Below are positions 46,391 to 55,748 of a stretch of 64,000 nucleotides of DNA, piece after piece. Source of the DNA: Chitinophagaceae bacterium. Its GTDB lineage: Bacteria > Bacteroidota > Bacteroidia > Chitinophagales > Chitinophagaceae. The notes beneath the pieces were generated by a model. It was not told the origin of the DNA and did not search any database. It saw nothing but the letters and a program-made list of their open reading frames with translations. Every line of letters begins with the position of its first letter. Position 1 is the stretch's first letter. The DNA is taken from assembly GCA_947504605.1 (NCBI GenBank), contig CANNJE010000002.1, forward strand, positions 24,218 through 88,217, given 5' to 3'. A program made the translations under genes and the position numbers.

Positions 46391-46936
46391 ATGCAAAACT
46401 CTTTTCCTGTACTACAAACAGAAAGACTCCTGCTGAGAGAAATTCTGCAAGAGGATATCCATGATATTTTCAAAGGGTTCTCTCACCCAGATGTAATCAA
46501 ATATTTTGGAATTTCCTTTCATACGCTCGAAGCCACGCAGGAACAAATGGACTGGTATGCCAATATGATAAAAAATGATACTGGTCGCTGCTGGGCAATC
46601 TGTTCTCTAGATAACAATATTTTTTATGGTGTATGCACTCTCAATTTCTGGAAAAAAGAACACAGGAAAGTAGAAACCGGGTATTGGATATTTCCGGAGT
46701 ATTGGGGAAAGGGAATTGTACCGGAAGCATTGAATAAAATTTTTGAATATGGATTTAATGAAATGGACTTACACCGTATTGCAGCTGAGGTAGAAGATAA
46801 TAATCCTGCAAGTATTGCAGTTTTAAAAAAATTGGGTTTTGTTTATGAGGGAACGCTGAAAGAATGCGAAATAAAGGAGGGTAGATTTATTAATCTCGAA
46901 ATATATGCGCTACTTAAAAAAGATAAAAACGTTTAA
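46391..46936 (+). CDS. GNAT acetyltransferase (RimJ/RimL type)
   Basis: 181 residues. Typical start TERLLLREILQEDIHDIFKGFSHPDVIKYFG, acetyl-CoA-binding segment VETGYWIFPEYWGKGIVPEALNKIFEYGF (motif A, Q/RxxGxG/A-like WGKG), then AEVEDNNPASIAVLKKLGFVYEGTL (motif B). This is the Acetyltransf_3 branch that includes ribosomal-protein N-acetyltransferases. Target unknown. Confidence 0.9.
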   Translation: MQNSFPVLQTERLLLREILQEDIHDIFKGFSHPDVIKYFGISFHTLEATQEQMDWYANMIKNDTGRCWAICSLDNNIFYGVCTLNFWKKEHRKVETGYWIFPEYWGKGIVPEALNKIFEYGFNEMDLHRIAAEVEDNNPASIAVLKKLGFVYEGTLKECEIKEGRFINLEIYALLKKDKNV

Positions 46937-46965
46937 TATTTTTTTTCTAAGCCTTATTAATTGAA

Positions 46966-47005
46966 AAGCCTGGCATTTGGGTTTAGCAAAATGCCAGGCT
47001 TCTTT
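46966..47005. terminator. Bidirectional terminator between converging genes
   Basis: 13-bp stem AAGCCTGGCATTT / AAATGCCAGGCTT (46966-46978 and 46989-47001), followed by CTTT. Placed between the GNAT gene and the converging PepSY-like lipoprotein gene. Confidence 0.85.
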
Positions 47006-47027
47006 ATTTATATTTTGATAATGCTGC

Positions 47028-47309
47028 TTAAATTGTTTTCTCTGAAATAAATACACCTGCTGCTGAAAAGTAGGCCTGCCAACGTTGGCTTCCAATAAAA
47101 AATTTAACCTTATAGGTATTGCCGTTTTCTAGTTCCCACTCAATTTGACCGGTAGCCGCAGGATACTTAGCGGTAAAAGCAGTCATTACTGCAGACGGCA
47201 CTTGCGAACTGTTAATACTTATACTGGTGCTAGAACTATTATCTTCCTTAGAACAGGTAGAGCTCATGGTTATAGTGCTCACCAAAAGAATAAACAATAA
47301 CTTTTTCAT
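47028..47309 (-). CDS. Small PepSY-like lipoprotein
   Basis: 93 residues. Lipoprotein signal MKKLLFILLVSTITMSSTC with lipobox Cys near residue 19, a Ser-rich linker, then one PepSY-like unit: VPSAVMTAFTAKYPAATGQIEWELENGNTYKVKFFIGSQRWQAYFSAAGVFI. It has the same domain type as the 157-aa protein 5 kb away. Role unknown. Confidence 0.82.
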   Translation of the reverse strand: MKKLLFILLVSTITMSSTCSKEDNSSSTSISINSSQVPSAVMTAFTAKYPAATGQIEWELENGNTYKVKFFIGSQRWQAYFSAAGVFISEKTI

Positions 47310-47526
47310 GTTGAACTATTTTTTGTGTTTAATAAATTTTGAAAGCTAAGATAGTGACAATCTACAAAAAAATATACAAAATTGCTAAGATTGGATTATC
47401 GTGATCTAAAGAGGATTTTAAATTTTATTTGAAGCGTTTATAAATTCGTTTTGCGAATAACTGTTGTATTATTTCTACCCTTATTTTAAATTAAGATTTA
47501 TGTACCTTACAATAACAAATGAACAT

Positions 47527-48279
47527 ATGGAAACAAACAAAGAATTAAAACTGGCGGTATTGATAGATGCCGATAATGTTCCTTATTCAAATATTAAAGG
47601 TATGCTGGAAGAAATAGCAAGGTATGGCACCCCTACTTTTAAAAGAATTTATGGCGACTGGACCAAACCAACTTTAGGTGGATGGAAAACCGTTTTACTT
47701 GAAAACGCCATTACACCTGTGCAGCAATACAGTTATACAAGTGGGAAAAACTCTTCCGATTCTGCTCTGATTATAGATGCAATGGATATTTTATACACAG
47801 GTCAAATTGATGGTTTTTGTATCATTAGTAGCGACAGCGATTTTACCCGTTTGGCAACAAGGCTTAGAGAAGCTGGAAAAAAAGTATTTGGCATTGGAGA
47901 GAAAAAAACACCTTATGCTTTTATAGCGGCCTGCAATAAATTTATCTTTATCGAAATTTTACAGAAAGAAAATAAAGATGATATCCCCGAAAAAACAGGC
48001 CCTAAAAAAACAACTAAAAAACCCACAGAATCTGCGGGTCTAAATAAAACTTTAAGAAAACTAATCGTTAGCAGTATCAATGATCTTGCGGAAGAAGATG
48101 GATGGGTTTTTCTTAGTTCTTTGGGAAATCATATCATCAAAAAAGAACCTTCTTTTGATCCTCGTAATTATGGTTTCAAAAAACTTGTAGACATCATCAG
48201 AAATATTTCAGAAATAGCCATTGAAGAAAGGGCAAGCGGAAAAAACAGTATTGCGCATTTGTATGTGCGGGTAAAATAA
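47527..48279 (+). CDS. NYN-domain nuclease-like protein with LOTUS/OST-HTH
   Basis: I use the ATG at 47527 (250 aa); frames from 47464 or 47500 add a hydrophobic stretch not typical of the family. NYN/PIN-like domain (about 5-145): LAVLIDADNVPYSNIKGMLEEI, RIYGDWTK, NSSDSALIIDAMDILYTG, FCIISSDSDFTRLATRLREAGKKVFGIGEKKTP, with the conserved Asp set DADN, SDSAL and SDSDF. C-terminal OST-HTH/LOTUS domain (about 175-250) with EEDGWVFLSSLGNHIIKKEPSFDPRNYGFKKL. Expected to bind or cut RNA. Cytoplasmic. Confidence 0.9.
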   Translation: METNKELKLAVLIDADNVPYSNIKGMLEEIARYGTPTFKRIYGDWTKPTLGGWKTVLLENAITPVQQYSYTSGKNSSDSALIIDAMDILYTGQIDGFCIISSDSDFTRLATRLREAGKKVFGIGEKKTPYAFIAACNKFIFIEILQKENKDDIPEKTGPKKTTKKPTESAGLNKTLRKLIVSSINDLAEEDGWVFLSSLGNHIIKKEPSFDPRNYGFKKLVDIIRNISEIAIEERASGKNSIAHLYVRVK

Positions 48280-48302
48280 GTTCCAATTAGAAAATAAAAA
48301 TA

Positions 48303-48602
48303 TTGCTACATTTTAAAAAATACATCGCTCCCTATTTTGAGCTTTTGGTTTGGACTACGGGATTAGTTTGGCTAGCCTGCATCAACCCGGCTGAAACAAA
48401 CCATTTTTCTTTATGTGTATTTAAATGGATTGGACTTCCTTTTTGTCCCGGTTGCGGTTTGGGACATTCGGTATCTTGGTTGTTTCGTGGAGAGCTGAAC
48501 CAATCTTTACAGGCACACCCGTTAGGAATTTTTGCTTTAGGTGTTTTACTTTACAGAATTTATACATTAATAAAAAACAGTTTTATTATCTTACCAACGT
48601 AA
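48303..48602 (+). CDS. DUF2752 membrane protein (TTG start)
   Basis: 99 residues from a TTG at 48303; I see no ATG in frame early enough. Two or three hydrophobic segments around the DUF2752 core: PFCPGCGLGHSVSWLFRGELNQSLQAHPLGIFALGVLLYRI. The CPGCG motif is diagnostic. It precedes the TM2-domain gene by 10 bases, a pairing I know from other Bacteroidota. Function unknown. Confidence 0.85.
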   Translation: MLHFKKYIAPYFELLVWTTGLVWLACINPAETNHFSLCVFKWIGLPFCPGCGLGHSVSWLFRGELNQSLQAHPLGIFALGVLLYRIYTLIKNSFIILPT

Positions 48603-48612
48603 AAATAATATT

Positions 48613-48999
48613 ATGCAAACAGCTGGCAATAACAGTGGTATCAATCCCACATTAATGAGTCAATTATATGATACGACTCCCGAAGAGCTTATACAAATAG
48701 ATATGGTTACCAAAAGTTTTTCCAACGAACAGTTGCAACAATTTATAATGATATACCGAACCAAAAGAAAAGATGAGCAAACGATTTTATTAACCTGCCT
48801 TTTGGGCCTTGTCTTTTTTTCGGGCATACATCGTTTTTTGATGGGGCAAATAGGAATGGGGATTCTTTATCTATTTACCGGTGGACTTTGTCTTATTGGT
48901 ACTATCGTTGATGCTATCAATCACAAAAAACTTACACTAGAGTTTAATCAAAAAATGATTGCAGAAACGTTGACAATGATGAATATGTTTAAAAGATAA
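48613..48999 (+). CDS. TM2-domain membrane protein
   Basis: 128 residues. A cytosolic helical part (MSQLYDTTPEELIQIDMVTKSFSNEQLQQFIMIYRTKRKDEQT) is followed by the TM2 domain: two membrane helices with GLVFFSGIHRFLMGQIGMGILYLFTGGLCLIGTIVDAI, containing the G(I/L)HRFY/L..G...GI and G..D motifs. TM2 proteins are widespread and poorly understood. Confidence 0.88.
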   Translation: MQTAGNNSGINPTLMSQLYDTTPEELIQIDMVTKSFSNEQLQQFIMIYRTKRKDEQTILLTCLLGLVFFSGIHRFLMGQIGMGILYLFTGGLCLIGTIVDAINHKKLTLEFNQKMIAETLTMMNMFKR

Positions 49000-49162
49000 T
49001 CAAAATAACAGCACACTCTATACAGTCTACTTTTCTAAGATATGGGTATAAAGCTCATATCTAAGATTTAAAGCCTATCTTCGCCCGAGTTCATTTATTC
49101 CGCGGCATTATCAGCCAGTATTATTCTCCGAAATATATGCTTAACCGCATACTCGTTTTTTA

Positions 49163-50509
49163 ATGATGAAGTTTTGCTTCATTCCCGCACTAAATTTTAA
49201 AAAATACAATTTGTTATTTACAGACTTAAACATCATTAAGCCCATATTAGATGCGCTTAACGAAGAAGGCTATTCAAAGCCTACGCCTATTCAGGAAGCA
49301 GCCATACCACACGTAATGGCTCAAAAAGATTTGCTGGGTTGTGCCCAAACAGGTACAGGAAAAACAGCCGCTTTTGCCATTCCAATGCTGCAATTACTGG
49401 CCAAACCAAAAACAATGGCCAGCAGTGGGGCAAGACCAATTCGTGCGCTTATTCTAACACCAACCCGTGAACTTGCTATACAAATTCAGGAAAGCTTTAA
49501 TGCCTACGGACGTCACTTGCGTTTAAAAAACCTAGTAATCTTTGGTGGCGTAAACCAGGGGCCACAGGTAGATGCGCTTAAAAGAGGCGTTGATATTTTA
49601 GTGGCAACACCAGGGCGCCTTCTTGATCTTTGCAGCCAGGGTTTGGTTCGTTTAAATGAAGTAGAAATCTTCGTACTAGATGAGGCAGACCGTATGCTCG
49701 ATATGGGATTTGTACATGATGTAAAAAGAATTATCACTAAAATTCCCGCAAAAAGACAAACCCTGTTTTTTTCTGCAACGATGCCTCCGGAAATTCAGTC
49801 ACTTGCTAATAGTATTTTACACGAGCCGGTAAAAGTATCTGTTACTCCGCCAAGTACAACAGCCAATAGTATTGAGCAATGGTTGTATTATGTAACCAAA
49901 GAAAACAAAAGAGCTTTACTGGAACATATTTTAAAAGATCAGGATATAGAAACAGCATTGGTTTTTACCCGTACCAAACATGGTGCAGATAAAGTGGTTA
50001 AAGACCTTCACAAGATTGGCATCAGTGCAGAAGCCATTCATGGCAACAAATCACAAAATGCCAGACAACGTGCATTAAGCAATTTTAAAAGTCGCACCAC
50101 CCGTATATTGGTAGCTACTGATATTGCTGCTCGTGGTATTGATATCGATGACCTAACTCATGTGATTAATTACGAGATTCCTGAAATACCAGAAACCTAT
50201 GTTCATCGCATTGGCCGTACGGGCAGAGCCGGCGCAAGTGGAATTTCTTTAACTTTTTGCGAAGCAGAAGAAACCGCTGATCTGAGAGATATTCAAAAAT
50301 TAATTGGTAAGGCTATTCCGCTACAAAGCAACCATCCATATCATACTACGTTTACACAAATATTAAGCAGACCTCCTCAGGGACAAAACAAGCAGCAGAG
50401 ACCCCAAAGGAATTCTCAAGGCCATTCTCAACCGGGTAATAGAAAACCACAGGTAAAGCATGGTGGCGCTGGTGGAGACAGAAAAAAATCGGGAAGAAGA
50501 GAGTTTTAA
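49163..50509 (+). CDS. DEAD-box RNA helicase
   Basis: 448 residues from the ATG at 49163. Related proteins usually begin at LLFTDLNIIKPIL, so a TTG at 49211 may be the real start. Motifs: Q motif (YSKPTPIQEAAIPH), AQTGTGKT, PTRELA, GG, TPGRL, DEAD, SAT, then ARGIDI and HRIGRTGRAG. The C-terminal tail is Gln/Asn/Gly/Arg/Lys-rich, typical of RNA-binding ends of RhlE-type helicases. The gap before it (49000-49162) has an 8-codon ORF (49137-49163) whose TAA overlaps the ATG as TAATG. Confidence 0.95.
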   Translation: MMKFCFIPALNFKKYNLLFTDLNIIKPILDALNEEGYSKPTPIQEAAIPHVMAQKDLLGCAQTGTGKTAAFAIPMLQLLAKPKTMASSGARPIRALILTPTRELAIQIQESFNAYGRHLRLKNLVIFGGVNQGPQVDALKRGVDILVATPGRLLDLCSQGLVRLNEVEIFVLDEADRMLDMGFVHDVKRIITKIPAKRQTLFFSATMPPEIQSLANSILHEPVKVSVTPPSTTANSIEQWLYYVTKENKRALLEHILKDQDIETALVFTRTKHGADKVVKDLHKIGISAEAIHGNKSQNARQRALSNFKSRTTRILVATDIAARGIDIDDLTHVINYEIPEIPETYVHRIGRTGRAGASGISLTFCEAEETADLRDIQKLIGKAIPLQSNHPYHTTFTQILSRPPQGQNKQQRPQRNSQGHSQPGNRKPQVKHGGAGGDRKKSGRREF

Positions 50510-50527
50510 TTTTATATAATTCGTTTT

Positions 50528-50569
50528 TTAAAAAGCACAGGTATTCGAAAAGAATGCTTGTGCTTTTTT
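50528..50569. terminator. Terminator between converging helicase and MBL genes
   Basis: Imperfect stem built from AAAAAGCACAGGTATTC and GAATGCTTGTGCTTTTTT with loop GAAAA. A- and T-runs on the two sides allow use in both directions. Confidence 0.82.
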
Positions 50570-50595
50570 ATTTCTAACATGAAGGTGAATTTTAT

Positions 50596-51435
50596 TTAGT
50601 CAAACATTCCCATTTGAGAGACGTTAATTTTTGTTTTTATTTTTTTTGATTTTGCTATTTCTGGTCTTGTTTTTTCAATGCTAAAAACTTGGGTGGCCTC
50701 ATACCTTGATGCTACAATTATTTTTGTGTTCAAGGAATGGTTTTCAAATAGCCGCTGCACCAGAATTGGGTCATTGTTGTCTTTAGATAAATGAGATAAA
50801 AACAAGTGGCTCATAAAAGATGGTCGATGGGTGGTGAATATTTCCAACGCTTGTTTGTTGGATAAATGGCCCCGGCCACCCCTGATGCGGTTCTTTAAAT
50901 AAATTGGATAATGCCCGTTTTCAAACATCGTTTCATCATAGTTGGCTTCCAAAAAAGCAGCATGGCAAAGATTAAAATGTTTGGTTACATTACTGCAGGC
51001 TGCTCCAATGTCAGTAAACACTCCTACATTAAGCCCATTGCAGCTAATGATAAAACTGTGCGGATCGGCCGCATCGTGCTTTTTTGTAAATGAGGTTATT
51101 TCCAGTGTTCCAATTTTTACATTTTGCTTCGTGTCTATCCACTGCAAGGTTTCTGTGGGTAATTGTAAACCACTTTTTATATATGTGCCTTGAGAAATAT
51201 ATACAGGCAAATCATATTTAGACGCAATAACCTGCAACCCCTTAATATGATCAGTATGCTCATGAGAAATAAAAACAGCTTTTACTTTTTGCATTGTTAA
51301 GCCAAGAGAAAACATTCTCTTCTCTGTTTCTTTACAGCTAATTCCGGTATCTACCAATACAGCATCAGTATCATTCCCGATATAATAACAGTTTCCATTA
51401 CTACCCGAATTAAGTGATGTTATTTGTAACGCCAT
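50596..51435 (-). CDS. MBL-fold metallo-hydrolase (YycJ/WalJ-like)
   Basis: 279 residues. Start LQITSLNSGSNGNCYYIGNDTDAVLVDTG, zinc motif HEHTDHIKG (HxHxDH, near residue 56), later ADPHSFIIS, GVFTDIGAA and HLSKDNNDP segments. These match the YycJ/WalJ subfamily, where the Bacillus member links cell-wall signalling and DNA replication; the activity proposed is 5'-3' exonuclease-like. No signal peptide. Confidence 0.9.
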   Translation of the reverse strand: MALQITSLNSGSNGNCYYIGNDTDAVLVDTGISCKETEKRMFSLGLTMQKVKAVFISHEHTDHIKGLQVIASKYDLPVYISQGTYIKSGLQLPTETLQWIDTKQNVKIGTLEITSFTKKHDAADPHSFIISCNGLNVGVFTDIGAACSNVTKHFNLCHAAFLEANYDETMFENGHYPIYLKNRIRGGRGHLSNKQALEIFTTHRPSFMSHLFLSHLSKDNNDPILVQRLFENHSLNTKIIVASRYEATQVFSIEKTRPEIAKSKKIKTKINVSQMGMFD

Positions 51436-51486
51436 TGAGGTACAAAGAAAATCTATTTTAGGTAAGGCAAACAGATTATTCTATTT

Positions 51487-52578
51487 TTAAAACCAGCCTC
51501 TTCTTTTAAAAATAATAATCATCCATATAGGAACAATAAGCATTAGGGCCACCGAAATGAAAAACCCCCATTGATTATGCAAGAGAGGAATGATATCGAA
51601 GTTCATTCCGAAAATACCGCCAATTACGGTTGCGGGAGCCAGCAAACAGGTAACGATAGCCATTACCTTCATTACTTCGTTTAGTTTTAGATTCACATTA
51701 TTAAGGTAAAGATCCTGAAGGCTCATCATCATATCCCGGTAGTTTTCTGCAAGATCATGTGCCTGCACAATATGGTCATACACATCTTTAAAATATTTTT
51801 CTGTTCTTTCTTCTATAAGTTCGCTCTCGCTTCTTAAAATACCATTTACCAGTTCTCGTACAGGGCTCACATTTCTTTTTAAAAAGATCAATTCTTTTCT
51901 CAGCCTATTTATTTGTGCTAAACTTCTGTTGTTGGGCCTTCTGATAATCTCTTCTTCCAGTTGTTCAATTCGATCCCCCAGTTTTTCCATCACCACATAA
52001 AAATTATCTACCACCATATCAATAAGGCTGTAGTATAAAAAATCACAACCCGACATCCGTACTTTACTTCCTGATAATTTTAGCTTGTCCCTCACTGGAT
52101 TAAAAAGATCCCGACTAACATCTTCCTGAAAACTGATTACAAAATTTTTTCCCAATATAATACTTACTTGTTCCGTTTCTACCGAAGAATCTTTTTCATT
52201 GAAATACAACATATTCATCAGGCAAAACAACAAGCCGTTGATCTCGTCCATCTTAGGGCGTTGACCAATGCTTAATATATCTTCTATAAGCAATGGGTGA
52301 ACCGCAAAATGAGTACATAGTTTTTCTACATCTTCTTTTCGAAGCCCATCTACATTAATCCAAGAGTTGGTAGGCGTATTCAAATATGGAAAACAATCGT
52401 TCACATCTTTAAGCGTATGAGAATCTACCTTGTCGTTGTTATATTCATATAACATAATAGACGATTCTGCAGTTGGAACACGGTCAGGTAAAACCGTTGG
52501 ATTGACATGCAATACTTTTTTGGTACGAAGCAACTCTAAAGGATTGAGTATATATTCAAGATATTTTTTTCCGGGCAT
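51487..52578 (-). CDS. corA: CorA-type magnesium/cobalt transporter
   Basis: 363 residues. Long cytoplasmic funnel, then two C-terminal membrane helices with the pore signature GMN (IFGMNFD near residue 324) and a positively charged end (IIIFKRRGWF). Other family segments: WINVDGLRKEDVEKL, EDILSIGQRPKMDEI, EQVSIILGKNFVISFQED and LLAPATVIGGIFGMNF. Passive Mg2+ channel in the inner membrane. Transcribed alone. Confidence 0.95.
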   Translation of the reverse strand: MPGKKYLEYILNPLELLRTKKVLHVNPTVLPDRVPTAESSIMLYEYNNDKVDSHTLKDVNDCFPYLNTPTNSWINVDGLRKEDVEKLCTHFAVHPLLIEDILSIGQRPKMDEINGLLFCLMNMLYFNEKDSSVETEQVSIILGKNFVISFQEDVSRDLFNPVRDKLKLSGSKVRMSGCDFLYYSLIDMVVDNFYVVMEKLGDRIEQLEEEIIRRPNNRSLAQINRLRKELIFLKRNVSPVRELVNGILRSESELIEERTEKYFKDVYDHIVQAHDLAENYRDMMMSLQDLYLNNVNLKLNEVMKVMAIVTCLLAPATVIGGIFGMNFDIIPLLHNQWGFFISVALMLIVPIWMIIIFKRRGWF

Positions 52579-52631
52579 AAGTTGTATTTGTGGAGGTAAA
52601 TTTAATTAATAATATAGATGGCAGAAATAAA

Positions 52632-52656
52632 AAAACCGCAACAGAATTGCGGTTTT
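52632..52656 (-). terminator. Terminator after the NTF2-like lipoprotein
   Basis: Stem AAAACCGCAA / TTGCGGTTTT with loop CAGAA; on the minus strand a run of seven T follows the stem. Confidence 0.85.
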
Positions 52657-52680
52657 AATTATTTAAATATTTAGACTATA

Positions 52681-53181
52681 CTATTTCACGGGAACCGATG
52701 GTGGTGGAAGGGGCGAAGCATCGCTGTTCCAAATATCTCTGTACATTTTCCAAATTCCTTTTTCCTGTTTCCACAATACAATAAATTTCCCTTTTTCCAA
52801 TTTATTTCCGGCGCTGTCTAACATTACATAGGTTCCGGTTTCTGCTACCACTTCCGGTCCACCAACAACATCTTCTGTTGTAAGGGTAGCACCCCGTATA
52901 CCCATAGCATAGCCACCATTAAAAAAAGCAGTAATAGCAGCTGTACCACACATTCGAGGAAAATTTGGAGCATTGATACATGCATCTATGGCATAACATG
53001 CTGCAAACGCAGTGCTATCTCCTGTAGCCCAAGATTTTCCAAAAAGCTCGTTACTACTTGCTATCTGTGCTTTTGCAGAGTCGAGTGTAAAAGACTTTAC
53101 TTCAATTTTTTCGCTGGCAGTGTTACAGGAAAAAAGAAACATCATTGAGGGTAGCATAAATACTGAAAGGATTTTTTTCAT
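52681..53181 (-). CDS. SnoaL/DUF4440 (NTF2-like) lipoprotein
   Basis: I use the ATG at 53181 (166 aa), because it opens the lipoprotein signal MKKILSVFMLPSMMFLFSC with Cys at 19; a frame from 53250 adds 23 Lys/Phe-rich residues. The body has the NTF2-like cone: FGKSWATGDSTAFAACYAIDACINAPNFPRMCGTAAITAFFNGGYAMGI, then ATLTTEDVVGGPEVVAETGTYVM and GKFIVLWKQEKGIWKMYRDIWNSD. Secreted DUF4440 proteins of unknown ligand. The C-terminus is Pro-rich. Confidence 0.85.
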   Translation of the reverse strand: MKKILSVFMLPSMMFLFSCNTASEKIEVKSFTLDSAKAQIASSNELFGKSWATGDSTAFAACYAIDACINAPNFPRMCGTAAITAFFNGGYAMGIRGATLTTEDVVGGPEVVAETGTYVMLDSAGNKLEKGKFIVLWKQEKGIWKMYRDIWNSDASPLPPPSVPVK

Positions 53182-53252
53182 GTTTTTTTTCTTAGTAAAA
53201 TAGACAATGGTTTTTGAAATTGCAAGCTTCTTACGAAATTTCTTTTGCAAAA

Positions 53253-53286
53253 AAAAACTCCATGTAAAATATCACAAGGAGTTTTT
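53253..53286 (-). terminator. Terminator after asnS
   Basis: Stem AAAAACTCC (53253-53261) / GGAGTTTTT (53278-53286), with a T-run on the minus strand. Confidence 0.7.
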
Positions 53287-53307
53287 ATAAAAAATATGGG
53301 TTGTTTT

Positions 53308-54750
53308 TTAGAACGCTGCGCTCTTAGGGAAACGTGGAAAAGGAATTACATCCCTAATATTAGTCATGCCGGTTACAAACAATACCAGTCTTTCAAAACC
53401 AAGGCCAAATCCAGCATGTGGGCAGGCACCAAAACGACGGGTATCCAAATACCAATCAAGTTCTTCTGCAGGAATATGCATCTCTTCCATACGCTTCAAT
53501 AGTTTGTCCATTCTTTCTTCTCTTTGAGAACCACCCACAATTTCTCCAATGCCTGGGGCAAGTATATCCATAGCTGCAACAGTTTTTCCATCATCGTTTT
53601 GGCGCATGTAAAACGCTTTGATATCTTTTGGATAATCAGTAAGAATAACCGGTTTTTTAAAATGTTTTTCTACCAAGTATCTTTCGTGCTCACTCTGCAA
53701 GTCAATTCCCCAGCCTTCTACCAAATATTGAAATTTCTTTTTCTTGTTGTGATTGCTTTCTCTCAGAATTTCTATGGCTTCGGTATAAGTAATGCGTTCA
53801 AAATCGTTTTTAACTACAAATTCGAGTTTTTCAATCAGGTCCATTTCGCTTCGTTCGTTTTGTGGTTTGGCCTTTTCTTCTTCAACCAGCCTTTGTGCTA
53901 AAAACTCCAAATCTTCTTTATTATGTTCCATTGCATAACCAATGATATACTTAATAAAGTCTTCGGCAAGATTCATATTATCTTCTAGATCTGCAAACGC
54001 AACCTCCGGTTCTATCATCCAGAACTCTGCAAGATGACGGGTTGTATTGCTGTTTTCGGCACGAAAAGTTGGACCAAAAGTGTAAATATCACTAAAAGCC
54101 ATTGCTGCTAACTCTCCCTCCAACTGACCGCTCACAGTAAGATTGGTGCTGCGACCAAAAAAATCATCTTTAAAATTAATGGTTCCATCTTCATTTTTTG
54201 GAGCTGTACCATCCAATGGTAAAGTTGTTACCTGAAACATTTCGCCGGCGCCTTCTGCATCACTTCCGGTTATGATAGGAGTATGCATATACACAAACCC
54301 ACGATCATTGTAAAATTTATGAATAGCAAATGCCAAAGAATGTCTAACCCTGAAAATAGCACCAAATGTATTGGTACGAAAACGCAGATGAGCAATTTCT
54401 CTTAAAAATTCAAGACTATGTTTTTTAGGTTGTAATGGAAATTTTTCTGCGTCACTGTCGCCCAAAATTTCTATTGATGTAGCTTGTAATTCTACTTTTT
54501 GTCCTTTCCCAAGCGATGCTATCACTTTTCCTGTGGCTTTTATACAAGCTCCTGTGGTAATCCTTTTTAGAGTCGTTTCGTCTAAAAGGCCAAGGGCAGC
54601 CATTACCTGTAAATTATTATTGGTACTGCCATCGTTAAGTGCAATAAACTGATTGTTGCGAAATGTGCGTACCCAACCCATTACTGTAGCTTCGTAATCT
54701 GTTGCATCGTTCTGCAACAGCGCTTTTATTTTTATTCGTTTGTTGAACAT
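53308..54750 (-). CDS. asnS: Asparaginyl-tRNA synthetase
   Basis: From the ATG at 54750 the protein is 480 aa, the usual length; the longer frame from 54807 adds 19 hydrophobic residues that do not belong. N-terminal OB-fold (about 1-120; [21 protein letters not shown]), class II core with [66 protein letters not shown] (motif 2) and [26 protein letters not shown] (motif 3). It charges tRNA-Asn. A good promoter (54769-54801) lies 19 bases upstream of this ATG, which supports the start. Confidence 0.96.
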   Translation of the reverse strand: MFNKRIKIKALLQNDATDYEATVMGWVRTFRNNQFIALNDGSTNNNLQVMAALGLLDETTLKRITTGACIKATGKVIASLGKGQKVELQATSIEILGDSDAEKFPLQPKKHSLEFLREIAHLRFRTNTFGAIFRVRHSLAFAIHKFYNDRGFVYMHTPIITGSDAEGAGEMFQVTTLPLDGTAPKNEDGTINFKDDFFGRSTNLTVSGQLEGELAAMAFSDIYTFGPTFRAENSNTTRHLAEFWMIEPEVAFADLEDNMNLAEDFIKYIIGYAMEHNKEDLEFLAQRLVEEEKAKPQNERSEMDLIEKLEFVVKNDFERITYTEAIEILRESNHNKKKKFQYLVEGWGIDLQSEHERYLVEKHFKKPVILTDYPKDIKAFYMRQNDDGKTVAAMDILAPGIGEIVGGSQREERMDKLLKRMEEMHIPAEELDWYLDTRRFGACPHAGFGLGFERLVLFVTGMTNIRDVIPFPRFPKSAAF

Positions 54751-54768
54751 AGAAAAAATTATTGGCAG

Positions 54769-54801
54769 CAAAGATAGAAATATCAAGGCACAGATGCCAA
54801 A
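54769..54801 (-). promoter_or_regulatory. Promoter of asnS
   Basis: On the minus strand: TTTG (54801-54798), 21 bases, TATCTTTG (54776-54769), a full -7 match with near-standard spacing. Confidence 0.55.
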
Positions 54802-54855
54802 ACTCATCCGATATAATTAGGTAACAATGAATGGATGAGTAGCAATATTATTTTC

Positions 54856-55740
54856 TCATAAAATCTCCCATATGTGTTTATGTATATTTTGTGCGATTTT
54901 TTCAGTTGGCACATCATTCTCGTCGCCACCAAAAGGGTCTTCTATTTCTTCTGCAATCAATTCCAAACTGGCTAATACATAAAATATAAAGGCCACTACG
55001 GGAATTACATAATATCCCATACTGAAAACATAACCAAAGGGAAGGCTCATGATATAGAAGAAAATGAATTTTTTTATAAAAACACTATAAGAATAAGGAA
55101 TCGGTGTATTTTTTATTCTTTCGCATGCACCACATATATCGGTAAACGATTGCAGTTCATTGTTTAGATAGTATAAATGTTCTGCTTTAAGAATCCCTCT
55201 TTGTTGTAAATTATGAATATGTCTATACATCAGGAGCGATAGTTGATTGGGAATATGTTTTTCTTCGTCCAGGTCTTTTAATAAATGGCCGTGCTGCTCA
55301 TCCTCAAATAAAGCCAGCCTTGTTTTTTCTTTATGTAAATGATTGTGCAAAGCTTGCGCATAAGCTGGAATTATTTTTTTAAAAAATTCCAGTTCTTCTT
55401 TTTCTGTTTCCGGAATAATTGCAGCAATTTTTTGCGCAAGGTTTCTGCTATTATTTGTGAGTGATCCCCATAATTTTCTACCTTCCCACCATCGGTCATA
55501 AGCTGTATTTGTTCTAAAAACCAATAACATAGAAATAGCAAAACCAAGGAGGCTATGCATCAGTGGAATATTTTTCACTTTACTAAATTCTGTTAACTCC
55601 CAATATTCGAGCTCGAGCCAAGCGATGGCTCCACTATAAATAGCGATGGCCAGTAAAAGAGGGGCTAGTTTACGAAACGTATCTGCTTTATGAAATCTAA
55701 AAATAAAGGTGAACCACTCTTTTGGATTATAAGAAATCAT
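54856..55740 (-). CDS. Bestrophin-family ion channel
   Basis: 294 residues. Typical bacterial bestrophin: start SYNPKEWFTFIFRFHKADTFRKLAPLLLAIAIYS, then HSLLGFAISMLLVFRTNTAYDRWWEGRKLWGSLTNNSRN (the core RTNxAYxRWWEGR signature), four membrane segments and a C-terminal IEDPFGGDENDVP loop (Asp/Asn-rich). Bacterial members conduct cations across the inner membrane. It is 8 bases downstream of a lipoprotein gene. Confidence 0.93.
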   Translation of the reverse strand: MISYNPKEWFTFIFRFHKADTFRKLAPLLLAIAIYSGAIAWLELEYWELTEFSKVKNIPLMHSLLGFAISMLLVFRTNTAYDRWWEGRKLWGSLTNNSRNLAQKIAAIIPETEKEELEFFKKIIPAYAQALHNHLHKEKTRLALFEDEQHGHLLKDLDEEKHIPNQLSLLMYRHIHNLQQRGILKAEHLYYLNNELQSFTDICGACERIKNTPIPYSYSVFIKKFIFFYIMSLPFGYVFSMGYYVIPVVAFIFYVLASLELIAEEIEDPFGGDENDVPTEKIAQNIHKHIWEIL

Positions 55741-55748
55741 ACTTGTTT

